NCBI GenBank assembly: GCA_018343915.1 | Contig: JABRWF010000007.1 | Coordinates: 186,001-250,000 of the forward strand | Direction: 5' to 3' | Origin: Agroathelia rolfsii | Lineage: Eukaryota > Basidiomycota > Agaricomycetes > Amylocorticiales > Amylocorticiaceae | DNA: 64,000 nucleotides | Part shown: positions 44,504 to 57,583 of the stretch, one piece after another | How positions within the stretch are numbered: the stretch's first letter is position 1 | Layout of the letters: every line of letters starts with the position of its first letter | The notes under the pieces: generated by a model | Told to the model about the DNA's origin: nothing | Seen by the model: the letters and a program-made list of their open reading frames with translations, nothing else | The model's database searches: none | Program-made: the position numbers and the translations under genes

Positions 44504-47500
44504 ATGAACAATCATCTCCCCCCAGTCCAATCCGGTCAACAACAACCTCTGGATCATCGACAACAAATCCCTCTCAACTATGGTTACTATTATCAACAAC
44601 AGCCTACTCAGCCGTCAGGAGCAGCAGCAACAGGGGCAGTACAGACGGGGCAACCGATAGCCCCAGCAGGTGCACCACACTTGCCCTTCCCATCTCCTAG
44701 CATGCCCTCCCCCGACTCCCCGAGCGATGCGCCCTCGAACATGAGCTCGCCGCATACGGGCGGTGTCAGACGCCGTCCGAGCTCGTCCTTGACCGGTGGT
44801 GGCACTGGTGGTAGTACGACAAGGGGAAGCGGCAGCAGCAATAAGCGTGCAAGGCGGGACGACGAGGACGATGGCGATAGTCAGAGCCAGAGCCCTGCCG
44901 CGGACGGGAGTGCTGGCGTCGGCGAGGCTGCGAAACCTAAGACGACTCGTGGTTCAAGGTATGTGGAAGCGTATCTATTCTATATATGCTTCTGGTTCTC
45001 ACGATGTGGACACCCTACCAAAAAATAAATAAATAGAGCATGTACCGTTTGTCGACGTCTCAAGATGAAATGCGTTGGTGCGGAGCAGGGTCCACCGTGT
45101 AAACGATGTATCGCAGGAGGCCACGATTGTATATTCGAAGAATCTCACCGTGGCAAACGCTCGTCAAAGTACGCTGTTATTTCATCTGTATGGAAGATAC
45201 ACTCACGTTTTGGGATGTGCGTGTGTGTGTGAACAACAGGAAGACAGAAATGCTTACGCAATCGATCCACAAACTCGAAAAGACACTCGATACCGTCCTG
45301 CGCTCGATAGGCAACCCGAGCATTGCGTCCGGCATGATCTCCCGCTCGCCTTCACCATCCGTACAAGTGGTCGGCACCCAGGCTCTACTCGCGTCCCCAC
45401 CCACGCCGCCACCACAGTCATCGTTGTCGGCGACACCGGGAGGAGCAGCAGCAGCTGCTGCTGCTGCAACGGCAACCTCGCATCATCGGCCACAACCGGG
45501 GTCTCCAAAGCTGCATTCTCTCCCGGACAACGCTCTCAATCCGCTCGGGCTTCTCGCAGAGGCTAGCTTGGCGAACCGGCGTGCGCAGGCGGCATCGGTG
45601 AATTCGACAGGACACGCACAGACACAATCCAATGATGAGAACGGACCGCGCAAGTTGGGCGTTGCGAGTGATTTGTATTTCAAACCTGGTGGGTAGTCTA
45701 GGTTTCTGGAAACCACTTCTTTTGGTGTTAAATTGATATATATATAATAGGTCCGATGACGATACTGCCATTACGGAGACTCTACATCGAGCGACAGGTT
45801 CAGCCTGAGATGCTCAGCTTCGTCAACACAGAAGACGTCGTGGCTCTGTTCAAAATGTAAGCCAAGAGGCTGTTGATGAATGATGACTTGATTATAACGA
45901 TTTCCCCTCTCCCCTTGTTCAGCTTTTTTGATAACGTAAATGTAGGGAATGTCCACTTCGTGATGATTTCGAGAGTATTCATGCGATTCCTTGTTTCTTT
46001 TTAACCCTTTACAAAGGTCCATTGCAACCTTCTCGATCGGGACTTTCACACGCCCTCGCTTGTATGCTCTCGCTCGCCTTTCCTGCTCACTACCAGTACG
46101 TCCGATTCATCCCAATACTCTCACCATCTGGATTTTGTCTGATTCTTTCCTCCTGATAGTGTGCGCCATTGCGTCCAAGTTCTACGAAGCCAAACCAGAT
46201 CTTCATCTCCGTCTTACAGACATAGCCAAGGATCTTGCTTTTAGTGTACCGGCTCAAGGATACAAGTCCGTCGAGATCGTGCAGGCGTATCTCCTACTCG
46301 CCCTTTGGGGATGCGGAGCCGTGGAGAGGTATGAGCAGGACAAGACGTGGTTGATGCTCGGTATGGCGATTCGGTTAGTTTTCTTCTTCTTCTTCTTTAT
46401 CTCTCCCGGATTAGTTGGCTTAACTTTAAAATAAACAGGATGGGTACAGATTTGAATCTCCATCGGAAAACGGCGACGGCGAGCCAGGACACGCCCGAGG
46501 GCCGCGCGCGGGACAAGGAGGTGCATATCAGAGAGCGAACGTGGCTACTCTGTTTTTGTCTCGATCGTAGTTTTAGCTCGCAAATGGGAAAACCTTATTC
46601 GATCAAGGAAGAGTGGGTCGGTTCTCAGCCCTTTAAAAGAAAAATGGCTAAATAATGTTTTATTCGGTAGCTGGATTATTCGCAACTCTGCTACCTGGGC
46701 GCGGTCGCCTCAGGCTATACCGTCCGACCCATCGTTGGCAGCTTATGTGGTAAGCTGTCAAATCCTGGATCGTATTTCATGGTATACATTTCTAAACTAT
46801 CATTGGAAATACAGGACTTGCAGCGAACTATGACGCGAGGGTTGGATTTGATCTACTCCAGCGTTACTTCACCATCTGGGATGCAGGTAGACTGCGACTA
46901 TTATCTCGTCATCCGGACAACCGAGGCGCATATACAAGAGTGGCACCAGCGTTCTATCAATAGTGTGTCGATAGTGCTCATCGCTCTCATAGATTTTTTT
47001 TTTCTCAGAGAATTTTATATCATAGTGTCAGCAGCCGAAGAATCAGTCTCCAATTATCGCCGCCTGGTCGCAGGGCTCTATTCCAACTACAACATCCTCG
47101 TCATGAACTCGTTCGGGCTTCAAAACGCTCTCGAGCGGTCGCCCGCCGACATTGGCTACTTTTTCGTCAAGGCGCATTCGGCCGCCACACAGTGCGCCGT
47201 GTTGGTCCGTGACACGCTCGGACCGAGCGGCAATCTACGGTACTCGCCCGATTCGCATTTTGTATTAATTTCGTATGCGTTGTTGAGTTTGCTCAAGGTG
47301 ACGGGCTGTTTTTCTTTCCTCATGTTGTCTTTTTATTTATTTATTGAGATATTTGGATGATGCTACAGTTTACAAAACCGGAATTCCGGCCCTTCTTGGA
47401 TGACGAGAAGAAGACGATCGATCTGGTTCGCGACGCCGTCGATATGCTCGAGCGAGTGGCTGTGAATCCACATCATACGCCGGCTCTGTACAGCTATTTC

Positions 47501-48324
47501 CTGCGTGCTGTCATCTCGGCCAAGGTCGACGGCCTGCCTGATTCTAATGGTGGTATTGCTCCTGAGAAAACGACAGGGGACGGGTCAGCACAAGCCGGAG
47601 CGGCACCGTCCTCGTCGTCGGCATCATCCGACCACCACACGGGGACGACAACGGCAACTTCGAGTAGCGCTGCTAACACCATAGGTGATATGGGGCCACC
47701 GACGGATAGTTCGAGTTTCCTCATGTCAACACCACCACCACCACCTCCGCCATCACATCAACATCATCAACATCATCATCAAGGTGGCGGCGGCGCTTTA
47801 AACGGCCACGCACAGATTAACATGGCCGTGGCGAACGCTATGGGCATGCCGCTGAACGAGTTCCAGTTCAATAGCGAGATGGGGCCCATCATGGACATGA
47901 GCACGTTCCCGCCCACGATAGCAACGATGGCCGCGTCGGGAGAAGATCAGCACGGTCAGTCTAGTATAATTTCGATGGACAGTATCCTGAGTACTGGATT
48001 TTGGGATAGTATGCTTGTCCCTGGTGAGTTTTTTTTTTTTCGACAACGGACTGCCTTTTTTTTTCTTCATCTATGTCCTACTGTTGTATGTACGCTGGAC
48101 CGTATACTGATCTTTTTTTCTCTGTCGACTTGACAGGGTACTCGAACATAGAAGGCCTGAGCGGCGGTTTCGTCTTTGGAGCTGGAGGCAGTGGCCTCAT
48201 CACACCGCACATGGGCATTACACCTCTTGCGTCGCGTGATAGCACGCCCGCGCGGGGCATAGACCCGGCCCATTTCGATCAGCGGGAGATATCGGTGACG
48301 TTTGGTAACAGTAACTCAAAGTAA
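44504..48324 (+). CDS. Zn2Cys6 transcription factor with fungal_trans domain
   Basis: Nuclear DNA-binding regulator, about 1,050 residues over roughly eleven exons. Seen: Gln/Pro-rich N terminus; the zinc cluster ACTVCRRLKMKC then CKRCIAGGHDC (C-x2-C-x6-C-x8-C-x2-C-x6-C) encoded on its own exon; a short predicted coiled coil, LTQSIHKLEKTLDTVLRSI; and the fungal_trans middle domain (HCNLLDRDFHTPSL, AYLLLALWGCGAVERYEQD, GMAIRMGTDLNLHRK, RERTWLLCFCLDRSFSSQMG). The C-terminal half has Ser/Ala-rich and His-rich patches (SHQHHQHHHQ). The last exon (48137-48324) ends in AHFDQREISVTFGNSNSK; a diverged copy of that exon and its intron sits at 19957-20235. The regulated pathway is unknown. Several introns were placed by eye, so small border errors are possible. 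Confidence 0.88.
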
Positions 48325-49429
48325 CATAAAAAGAAGAAGGAATGAATGGTTGGAATGAAGGGAGGATATATGCTGTTCTGCTTTTCAGCCGTCGGTTTCC
48401 TGTTTGTTTTTTTTTTTTGCTCTCTCTCCTTTTTCTGTCTTTTGTTTGGCTATCGTGCTTTTTCTATTCTGTTCTTTTCTCCCTCCTCCCCTCTTCAAGT
48501 TTCTTTCTCATACTTACCATCCGATTGTTTCAAGGGTTTCGAGACCTTCTTTTCTGCATCTATCTACGTATATAAAATGGCCACTGTAGGTGGACTGAAA
48601 GTTGCATATTTTATTCTTGTTGTATCTAATAGTACTATTGTTTGTTACCTCTCTTCAGTGATAGTATCGATCATGAATGCGTCCGATTGATGCTGTTGGC
48701 CAGGTGTGTTGCAGCTGCTGTGGCTTGTCATTAATTCCTCTTACCGTTCAGCACATTCTTGCGCATGTATCGCCGTCGGCTATTTCATTCCCTGAGCTTG
48801 CCCTGTGTCTTGAAGCGTTCAGAACAGTTTAAGAAGCTAATTCAGCATTGGACCGGTAGGTCCGAGGGTAGGAGTAACCCCGCGCATGGGGTCACGTGAT
48901 AGGTTCATAGGACCACGGGATTAGCTTAGTATTTAGGGCCGTGTGGCCACCTCATGTACATATCGCACCACGACGGTTATTCACTTTGTGTTAGGTCCTC
49001 TAAGATCCCTTTGGGAGGCCCCCAGGACCTCTCCAGCATCCACTTGCCTTGCTTAAAGTTGACTTGACATTCAAATTACCAGGTTCAAGCTCGGCTTGTT
49101 CTGCCTTATTAGCGACAAAAGCCTTGCCCATAAGACAAGTAATACAATGGGATTATAGTAACTTAGTAGATCAAATGGTTGCCTTAGTGGTAACAGGTAC
49201 TAGGAGTTGAACAGAGTTAGACGACAAGTTTGTCGAGAAAAAGGGGCTTCTCGATTTCTACGCTGTGGTAGCAGCCAAGCATTATGACATCTATTACTTA
49301 GCGTGACAACTCGCGACTGGTCACACTTCCGGTCGCGGTGTGGAGTTGCAATCGCGCCTCAAACTAAAGTCTCTATTTCGAGTTTAGACCCTGGGCCTCT
49401 TCAAATTGCTTGTTTGCCTAGTGATATAG
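48325..49429. other. Intergenic, 1.1 kb, FAN1 upstream region
   Basis: No gene is seen. It contains T-rich 3' flank of the transcription factor up to about 48520, the GTCACGTGAT site, and an AGGTCCT/AGGACCT inverted pair near 48993-49030. Confidence 0.45.
48892..48899. promoter_or_regulatory. TCACGTGA palindrome upstream of FAN1
   Basis: Same ten bases, GTCACGTGAT, as at 11400-11409; about 540 bases before the FAN1 start. A Cbf1-type site by sequence only. Confidence 0.35.
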
Positions 49430-52400
49430 ATGACTGATGATGCTTACAACCCAAAGCTGATCAATAGACTGGTATTTGGCGAAGAAGACGATACCCTTAG
49501 CGATGAAGAACAAGAAGATACCCTTGGTGTTCAAGATGAAGACGCAGGCGTCGATGAATCTGCTAGTCCCAGTGGACAGCAGGCTGTTAGGGGAGACCTT
49601 GAATACAAAGAAGACCGCAATAAGGATGAGGGAAACGACAAGAACCACAGTGTGAAGCAGAAATCAGCATATGTTCATCTTTTCGAATGTGCGTGCTTAA
49701 ACTACTATGAATACGCTTTATATTCACGATGAGGTTCCTCGTAGCTATGCTTGCCGTCGTCTTGGATAACGAGAGCTACCTATTCACAGAACCTGAACTC
49801 GCGTGCCTTTCTCGCTACCATGAACTTTCCTGTGCGTATTTCTTTTCAAAGTTGTGCAATTATGAATATAGTAATTGACTTGTTTCGCAGATAGCGCCAA
49901 GTACATTCTAGTTCGCCTATGCATTCGTACGCCAGGGAAATGTTTCAGAAGATCCCAAATAGACTATGGTGATGATATCGACTTGGAAGTTTCTCAAGTG
50001 ATTGATGAACTATGCAAATCACCGCATCTTACTCCTACCCCACCTGACAACTCTAAGCCCACAACACAACTCCGAGCTAAACCTTCAGACTTAAAGCGTC
50101 CAAGCACTATCCCTGATAGGGAGAATAAACCCATAGAGATTATTGATCTCACTGGGGATGACGATGATGATGATCCCGGTTATGAACTTCTTGAGCCTCA
50201 AAATAAGAGCCAAGTACTCGAAGACCAAGCCGCCACATTGGATTACTTTTGCTTTAACGAACGAACTATGTCACTTGAGGAGCTATTGCATTGTCTCAGC
50301 GCCAAGGAACTCAAGAATTTGGTGAAAGAATTGAGACTCAAGCCCATGAGACTCGTATGTACCCTGACCCAAGGAAGCAATAACCTGTTCCGTTTACATT
50401 CATCATCAGATGGAGGAGAACATCGCTTCGCTCTTGGAACATGCTCAGAAGCAGGCTGTTTTACTCCCTTCCTCATCACACAATAATGGCAGTAGCAAAT
50501 TCAAACCCTTCAAGTCCAAGAATAGCAGAGATTCGGTCTCCCTATCCAGCCTGAAGCAATCACTGCTTGCTTTTGGTCCTAAAAGGACTCAGGAGTCCAG
50601 GCTCAGAGAGATGATTCTCTTGCTTCTCGGTAAGCTTTATACGAGGTTCAACTCTCCAGGCACATCTAGCGCCTAATATTCATTCTAAGTGCGCTGTGTC
50701 AAGGTTAACCCCACAGTATTTAGACTTTTACAACGCGTCAATCTTGTTTATTTCCGCAGGTTAATTTAACAATTACGCCCCTCTGCTAAAATTGCATTTC
50801 CCTTGACTAAAACGACGGACTGTTTTAGCACAGAACTATCGCCTAAACTCATGAACGCCTCGATTCTCTCTCGTTTTCGAAAACGCTTCTATCCCATTTA
50901 TGCGCATAAACGTACAACGGATATCTGGACTTCGCGGGAGGCATTGCTCCAATACGAAGAAGCGCTGGAAATGCAAAGCAAAGTGGATGAGTTCCTGGGG
51001 TATACAGCAGTAAAGCCCGCCCTCAAGACGGCTAGATCTGCCAGCACCCAACAAGAAGCATCGTCATCAAAGTCTCAAGATGAAAATACTAGTGCGTATG
51101 ACGGACCTTGTTTGCATTGATTCTCCCCCTTATAGAGGGATAGGTATGAAACCAAATCACCCAAATGCAGATCCCCAGAAGAGTGGAGACCAAGAAGAGG
51201 AGGAGCATAATAATAAAGAGTCAACACAAGAGGTGGAAGAAACCCCCCGCTTACGCACTATGCGCGAGGCTCGGGCTTTCGTTTTTGATGTTGTTTATCC
51301 CAAGTGGAAGGGTCTTTTAGCCGCCAGGAAAGCGGTAGATAATCAAACCGCAGAGAACGCTGGTCGAACACGTCCGGGGCTTGAGCGTTTCGACAGTGGT
51401 TCGTAAACTTTTTCACTTATCTTGGCGCTTAGACTTAGCCTTCTTCAGGTAACATAATTACACGCATAATCTGCAAGGGGGCGCATATCCTCGGCATGCT
51501 CAAAGAATACGATCAAGAACTATCTGTGCTCAAGGAATTATTACAACAGCGGCATTGGAGGCGTGCGAGAAGAGGGAAATGGTATGAGCGCCAGGCGCTT
51601 ATTCTCATGACGCATTGCGCCAAAGATCAAGAAACGATGGAGCGTGCCCGGAGATGTGTTTTGGAAGGTCTGGAGGACGAGGATACTCGATTGGGTACGT
51701 CCTTGTCATCCTCAGTATGGTGCTGCTTCTTCAAAATTTACGTTTACTATTGCACCAGTCTATAAATTCAAATTACAGGCCCGTCTGATCAAGCTGGAGA
51801 AGAAACTCAAGCTTCCCGCTGAAGAGCAAAAATCTGCTCATTTCTCGACCTCCATCGAGAAGCTACAAATGGCCAAGGAGGTTTATATTGAGGCCATACG
51901 CGTATGGGAAAGGGACTCGAACAACGCTGAAAAGGACAACTCTACTGCCCTAGATGAAAACGATATGGAAATGATCGATACAGGATTAACACTGGATTCC
52001 TGGGTTACGATCTCCAAGGGTGATTCGAGTCCGGTCAAGAGAGGGGATATTATGAGGACGACATCGCTAGTGTCCCGTCAATCAGTTGGCTTAACTTCTG
52101 AGAAAGCACTTAGTCCCGATTCGAGGTCCAAGTCACCTGTAAAGCGTGCTCAGGTATCCACGAGTAAAACCGTTCAAGACAAAGAGGTATGAGAAACTTA
52201 CATCCATATGGGTGGTGTTGCATCATTCATCTCTGCGTCATAGGCTTCATGGTCGGGTAAATCTCTATGGTTAGGTAAGGGCGGCGCAAAGGTCACAGTT
52301 GAGGATGCGACCTTGGAATACTACGCCAAATCTGGCTTTAAAGGGTACGTGCATATATTACACGTACTTTTTTTCTATTATGCCTTTAGTTCCTAAAAAA

Positions 52401-53317
52401 TCGTTTCTTATTTCCAGCTTTCATTGCGAGGGTCGCATCATCAGCACCCTATTTGGCTTACTCTTTTGGGACATCCTCTTTCACCCCGTAGCAGGAGCGT
52501 TCGAGACGCCCTATCAATCCGCACCGCTCGACATTGCCGACGAAACGTTTTATCATTCACGCAAGGCTCTTATTGATGCCCGGCTGGCGGATATTCGGGC
52601 GGGGAAAGCGATCGAGATTATTGAACGGTATGATAACTGGCATAGAGAGAAGAAGACATGGTGTGTTGGTGTTAAATGGGATATGTTCGAGAAGGATGAT
52701 CTGGTTCAGATAGCCGATGTGAGTTGAACACATCAGCGGCCACTGCAATTCTGGGCTGAAGGCATTTTTAGTGTATCGGAGGTAAACCCCTAGCCGTAAT
52801 TTGCCTCGCTGTATGCGAGGATTATAGTGGCAGAGCTGGTGGCGTGCCGGACTTGTGCATTTGGAACTGGGAAACCAAGACGTGCAAATTTGTCGAGGTC
52901 AAGGGGCCAGGTGATACGCTTAGAGAGAATCAGAAGGTGGGCACCCGTTCTGCAACATTGCTTCCAATTACTAATTCTTAATTTTAAAAGCTCTGGGCGC
53001 ATATACTGTCATACGCGGGTGCACATGTCGAGACATGTCATGTACGCAAGTTTGGTGACCCTCATCCTCTGATGAAAAAGCTGGATAAACGTCGTCGTTC
53101 ATCGAAACGAGCGAAGATTGACAATAAGAAGCCGCCTCCTCGTTCGAAAGAGATCATCGAAAGCGAGGATGACGTCGACAATAGTCAAAACGTTATCGTG
53201 CCTGCTGCTGTGGTGTCTGAGGGTGAAGACAATAGTGCAAGTACTAGCAATTTGGGTCCTCCCAGACGTAGAGGGGTGAAGCGGAAATCTACAGACTTGT
53301 TGTTACCTGATGGCTAG
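49430..53317 (+). CDS. FAN1: Fanconi-associated nuclease FAN1 (VRR-NUC)
   Basis: Structure-specific 5' flap endonuclease and 5'-3' exonuclease that helps unhook DNA interstrand crosslinks. Many short exons. Seen in order: acidic N terminus; VLDNESYLFTEPELACLSRY and YILVRLCIRTPGKCFRRSQI, the usual fungal FAN1 opening; an acidic spacer; a SAP-like segment EELLHCLSAKELKNLVKEL; KVNPTVFRLLQRVNLVYF; ILSRFRKRFYPIY; TPR-like helices; and the C-terminal VRR-NUC domain GRAGGVPDLCIWNWETKTC, then FVEVKGPGDTLRENQ, with the PD-(D/E)xK residues PD, E and K intact. A basic tail (RRSSKRAKIDNKKPPP, RRRGVKRKS) follows and looks like a nuclear localisation signal. The ATG at 49430 gives MTDDAYNPKLINRLVF. No UBZ zinc finger was seen, as is usual in fungi. 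Confidence 0.93.
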
Positions 53318-53569
53318 GTAAATGCTAACCAGCTCATTTCACGTGTATTCCAGGGGCTCATGGTTAAGAAGTCAACTACATGTATTATATATCTAGGGTT
53401 AATAGTGAAATTAGAACTACGGCTTGATTATGCAGAATTGCTATCTCCTTGAGCTCGCGATCTTAGTGCGCACAAGATACTAAAAAAAATCCAATTTGAT
53501 TACAGTTACACAAAAAAAGACTTGCGTATACACTTTTTATCTTTACAGCACACTCAAGATCCCTCGGCC

Positions 53570-54707
53570 TCATTCATTCATCTGGACGTCCTCATCGCTC
53601 GATCCGGCTCCCGTTGCCGTCGAGGGAGCAGCAGCAGCAGGTGCATCAGCAGAATCCTTTGGCACCATGGTATCAATGAACGGCTTCACGGGGTCGTTTT
53701 CTAGGATCCTGAATATGCCCTTTTCACCAGAGATGGCAGGCTCGAGCTCGCTCGCGGGGCCGATGATGCCGATCGAGGTGTTATTCACATTGAGCTCCTT
53801 GTCTTGTTGTAATGTTTCACGGAGCGCGTGTAGACCGTGGCGGATCAAGTCTTCCAGTGATGCTAAGACAAAAAAATCAAGCCATGGAGTTCGCAAATCA
53901 GAATGTATTTATGGAAGGTTTAGCAGAGACAGGGCGTACCATTAGCAAAGCTTTCATAGTGCTTTTCTAGGTATGTCTTGGCGCTTTGACTGCGTGCGCC
54001 GATACTCATGGCATAATATTCATACGAATTTCCTGATGGAGAGAATTCATATAGATGTGGACCGGTTTGATCTGAGCCAATGACGAGGAACCCAACGCCG
54101 TAAGGGCGGCGACCGTATTCTTGTGTGTTCACCTGAGCCTCTTAAAGAAATAGATTGGTAAAACAATTCATATGAGTTAATCTTGACGAAGACGTACTGT
54201 CTGCAATAGCAGTCACAAGTCTGTTAATGGGAACCGGTCGATCGAATATCATGCGGGATGACATGGCTTGTTGTCTCATAAAGTTACTGTGATCATAATC
54301 GGTCGGCATAATAGATTAATTCAGTATTATAAACATGACATACCTGAGTACACGAGCATCAGACGTCAGCCCAGCAATACCAATGCCAACATGATCATCT
54401 ATGCGGAACATCTTGTTCTGGTATGATGCCAGCTCGCCTGTAGATCGCTACATTTGTCTATAAGTGCAAGGGCGCATAGACAGAATCAGGATATTCAACC
54501 TTGAGTGCTAATAGGATAGCGTGTGTCTTTGACCTCAATCCAACGACGGCAGAGCCTTGCTTGACGGCCTCGAGAGCATATTCGACCTGATGAAGCCGAC
54601 CCTGAGGCGAGAAGACAGTGTTATCGGAATCGTAGGTGTTGCGAAACTGTTTGGGAATTCAATTGTGAGATGCTGAACATTAGAATAGATGTGCTCGGGC
54701 ATACCAT
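53570..54707 (-). CDS. PRE5: 20S proteasome subunit alpha6 (PSMA1/Pre5)
   Basis: Structural alpha-ring subunit of the 20S core. Seen: [95 protein letters not shown], then [19 protein letters not shown]. The C terminus is an Ala-rich acidic extension longer than in yeast. Unusual: the first coding exon is only the ATG (54705-54707); the intron begins GTATGC directly after it and ends AACAG, giving M then FRNTYD, the conserved family start. This explains why no longer exon begins here. Last stop TGA at 53570-53572. It converges with FAN1 and diverges from the deacylase gene. Confidence 0.93.
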
Positions 54708-54888
54708 GGCAAAAGGAGGGTTGAGACAAGGAATAAAGATGAGATTGAGCCAGACGCGTATGCTATGGCAGCTTGCTATGGCCCAAGTGACGCGTCGCGA
54801 GCATCCACATTCCCCGGCCCGGCTTCAATTACTGCTACTGCTATTCACTACTTAGTACTACCCTAACATTTGAACCTTTCTATCATCT
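54708..54888. promoter_or_regulatory. Short bidirectional promoter, PRE5 / DTD1
   Basis: Only 181 bases separate two divergent start codons, so the promoter is probably shared. No TATA-like box is obvious. Confidence 0.55.
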
Positions 54889-55727
54889 ATGCGAGCAGTC
54901 GTCCAGCGTGTGCTCTCTGCATCAGTCGAGGGCGAGTACAAACCATGGCCTTCTTGATCCACTAATAACAATTGCCGGCCATTAGTGGATGGAGAGGTCA
55001 TCTCCAAAATCTCTCGTGGACTAATGGTCCTCGTTGGCATCGGCGTTGGTCTGTGTGATCAATAATCTCATACTTGGAATGCCTTTCTTATCGTTCTCTT
55101 TCTATTGCGTAGACAGACGACACCCCCAGTGATATCGATGCCCTGTCCCGCAAGATGTCAGTGTAACCAAACACACATATGCAATAACTCTGGTTCACGT
55201 CCTAGATTTTTCTCCAGACTTTCTCTTAGAGTGTTTGAAGATCCTCAAACAGGCGCTTTCTGGAAGAAGAGTGTGCAGGACATCGATGGAGAGATATTAT
55301 GTGTCTCTCAATTTACCCTGATGGCTCAGACAGTCAAGGGCTCTAAACCGGATTTCCATCTAGCCATGGTAATTCATCCTGCGTCGAGATAGTGAGGGAC
55401 ATGAACCTAAGATTTGGCTTTACCAGGGAAGCGAGTCTTCTAAGGATATGTACTCTTCATTTTTGGAAAAGATGAAGACTACATATAAGGAAGATAAAAT
55501 TCAAGGTCTCCTAAGTTATCCTGTTACCATTGTGCAGCACTCTAAACTCGAGGCTTTTTCTCAGACGGTCGTTTTGGCGCCATGATGAATGTTGGCTTAA
55601 CAAATGAGGTATATATGATCCAATTCAAGCATCCTGTCTTTTACCAAATTTTTTGTAGGGCCCTGTGACGTTTACCCTCGATTCTCGCAAATCCGTCTAC
55701 GTAGATCCAACGAGCAATCGAAACTGA
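54889..55727 (+). CDS. DTD1: D-aminoacyl-tRNA deacylase (DTD)
   Basis: Homodimeric enzyme that removes D-amino acids (and glycine) mischarged on tRNA. Six exons: MRAVVQRVLSASVE then VDGEVISKISRGLMVLVGIG, DDTPSDIDALSRK, then LRVFEDPQTGAFWKKSVQDI, ILCVSQFTLMAQTVKGSKPD, a short exon DMYSSFLEKMKTTY, and DGRFGAMMNVGLTNEGPVTF. The key SQFTL and NxGP (TNEGPVTF) motifs are present; the Gly-cisPro pair is here GP. The first intron (54932-54985, 54 bases) has a GC donor (GCGAGT) and AG acceptor; it is the only join that restores the frame. Stop TGA at 55725-55727. Confidence 0.9.
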
Positions 55728-56045
55728 AATTATTCAAAAGCATTCCCAGTTTCTTGTTGCACTCAAGATTCAAGAAGGATCTCCTAGACAAGTCCTCAAG
55801 GTTTGTAGCAGTGTATATAGTACCATACGTAGAAACATGTATCCCACACATCTGGCTAAGGAGGTCTGAATATCATGCTTTGATATTTGGATGGCATTAT
55901 ATCTTCCGCAAAGCACTTTCTAGACATTTAAAATCAGAGCATTAAAGCAAGAGGGGCAGATCCCCTATGTGATGATTTCGTAGAGCCAACTCGTCTGGCG
56001 TCATTCCTAAATAACATGTGTAACCGGGTTTTTTGTTTTTTTATT
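55728..56045. other. Convergent intergenic region
   Basis: 318 bases between convergent genes. It contains 3' flanks; a 63-codon frame is open on the plus strand but has no family resemblance. Confidence 0.4.
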
Positions 56046-56783
56046 TTATTCGGGGGCTTGCTGTGATACAACATGCGCTTTATGAATCTTGACATCTTCC
56101 TTTGGACTGTTCAAAATGCGTCAACAAACGAAGTTCGACAAACAAAGGAAAAACGTACCGGTCTTGTGCGTCTGTAGCTACACTCCCTAGTCTCTGGAGC
56201 ACGCGCATGCCATTGCTGACCCTCCCAAATATGGTGTGTTTCCTGTCCAGCCAGGGTGTTGGTGCCAGCGTAAGGAAGAATTGGGACCCGTTGGTGTTGG
56301 GACCCGAGTTGGCCATGGCCAAAATACCGGCACCGACGAAGCGTAGTTCAGGATCGATCTCGTCGGCACTGAATTGAGCATAAACCAAGTCCGTCAGCTT
56401 CAGGGCATCAGAATATGATAGGAAGAAGAAAAGAGAGCGTTTTACAATTTATCACCATAAATACTTGTTCCACCACGTCCAGTGCCAGTTGGATCGCCAC
56501 CTTGGACCATGAAATCCTGGAAAGAGTCTGATAAGCGTTTAAAACAACGGGAAGCATTCATACTACATACAGCAAGTATTCTATGGAAGACCACTCCATT
56601 GTAATATCCTCTTCGGGCTAATTCAGCAAAGTTCTTGCATGTCTAGTATGTGCAAGGAGCCAGAGTAAGCTATAACGAGGATAGCTGTAAATAAATAAAG
56701 AAAAAACATACCTTCGGGGCATGATCCCAATAGAGCTCGAGTTGGATGTTGCCCAGGGATGTTTCAAGCACAACAGACTCCAT
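56046..56783 (-). CDS. PPIL1: Cyclophilin, PPIL1 type (spliceosomal prolyl isomerase)
   Basis: Peptidyl-prolyl cis-trans isomerase. About 160 residues, the usual length for a single-domain PPIL1. Five exons: [23 protein letters not shown], then [20 protein letters not shown] and [19 protein letters not shown], then the core [38 protein letters not shown], and a last exon [19 protein letters not shown]. The catalytic Arg (FHRI), the QFF motif and the substrate-pocket Trp (PWLD) are present, so it should be active. PPIL1 is a component of the spliceosome in other eukaryotes. No signal peptide. Start ATG at 56781-56783, stop TAA at 56046-56048. Confidence 0.93.
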
Positions 56784-57583
56784 CAGCGTAGACCCCAGTT
56801 AGCCGCTGCTGCATCATCTCACGGTTTCGTTCCAAGGACATCATAGCAATCATCAAGTGGCTGTGTCCGGAAGCATATGACTTTGTAAACTGGACTTAGT
56901 CACTTCACCACTCCGAGCCAATGTTTACTGGTAACTCGACTGCTGGGTTCAACTTGAAACCTCCAAAGGCATCTTGGCAATGCTGACATTTATATAAGGT
57001 TCAATTATGACAACCTTGAATTGATTGAACCTATAAGTATAATACTCAGACTCTTCAAGTTCACTGGCCCCACTTTTCATGTAGTCCGGAAATCTGATCC
57101 AGCTACTGAGCAAATACTACGAGTGCCAGCAGTGAATTAATGAAGCACTTGTCACCGGTGTCGCCGTCAGATGTGCATGAAATCATTGCTTGGTCACTAA
57201 TTTCATCTACGCAAACATACGCTGCAGATGCATCAGGCCGGGACGGGATGGTTCCTATGACATCTATCCCAGGTTGGGACACCGGAACTGTGATGATTCC
57301 TGGTATTTGTACGCTCAATAACGCAACTCACCGGATCAGCTGCACCAGGCGTAGATCGTATCAGAAAAAATATCGCCTCTTGTCTCTTACAATATGTATC
57401 TCCATTTTGTTAAGTGATGAAATGACTATTGACACCGCTACTCATCTTGATTTGATGACATCATGAAACACCCGCGTATTACTAAGTAGCAGGTTTTCTA
57501 AGTTCTGTACACCCGTTTATTAGGGAGATAACTTCTATAAGATATATAGTGTGCACTATGGTCTAGTCTCACCATCAGCTCAT
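56784..57583. other. Intergenic, 800 bases
   Basis: No gene is supported. A TATATAGTG box at about 57541 lies some 40 bases before the membrane-protein ATG, in the same place as in the dead paralogue at 38.1 kb. Confidence 0.45.

Noticed and set aside
48993..49030. AGGTCCT/AGGACCT inverted pair
   Set aside because: A seven-base stem with a 24-base loop is expected by chance in this much sequence, and no terminator or RNA context fits.
49430..56783. Idea that FAN1, PRE5, DTD1 and PPIL1 form a functional cluster
   Set aside because: They are unrelated housekeeping functions on both strands; close packing is normal for compact fungal genomes.
57140..57466. 108-codon plus-strand frame
   Set aside because: No recognisable domain; a frame also opens on the opposite strand here, so the signal is weak.
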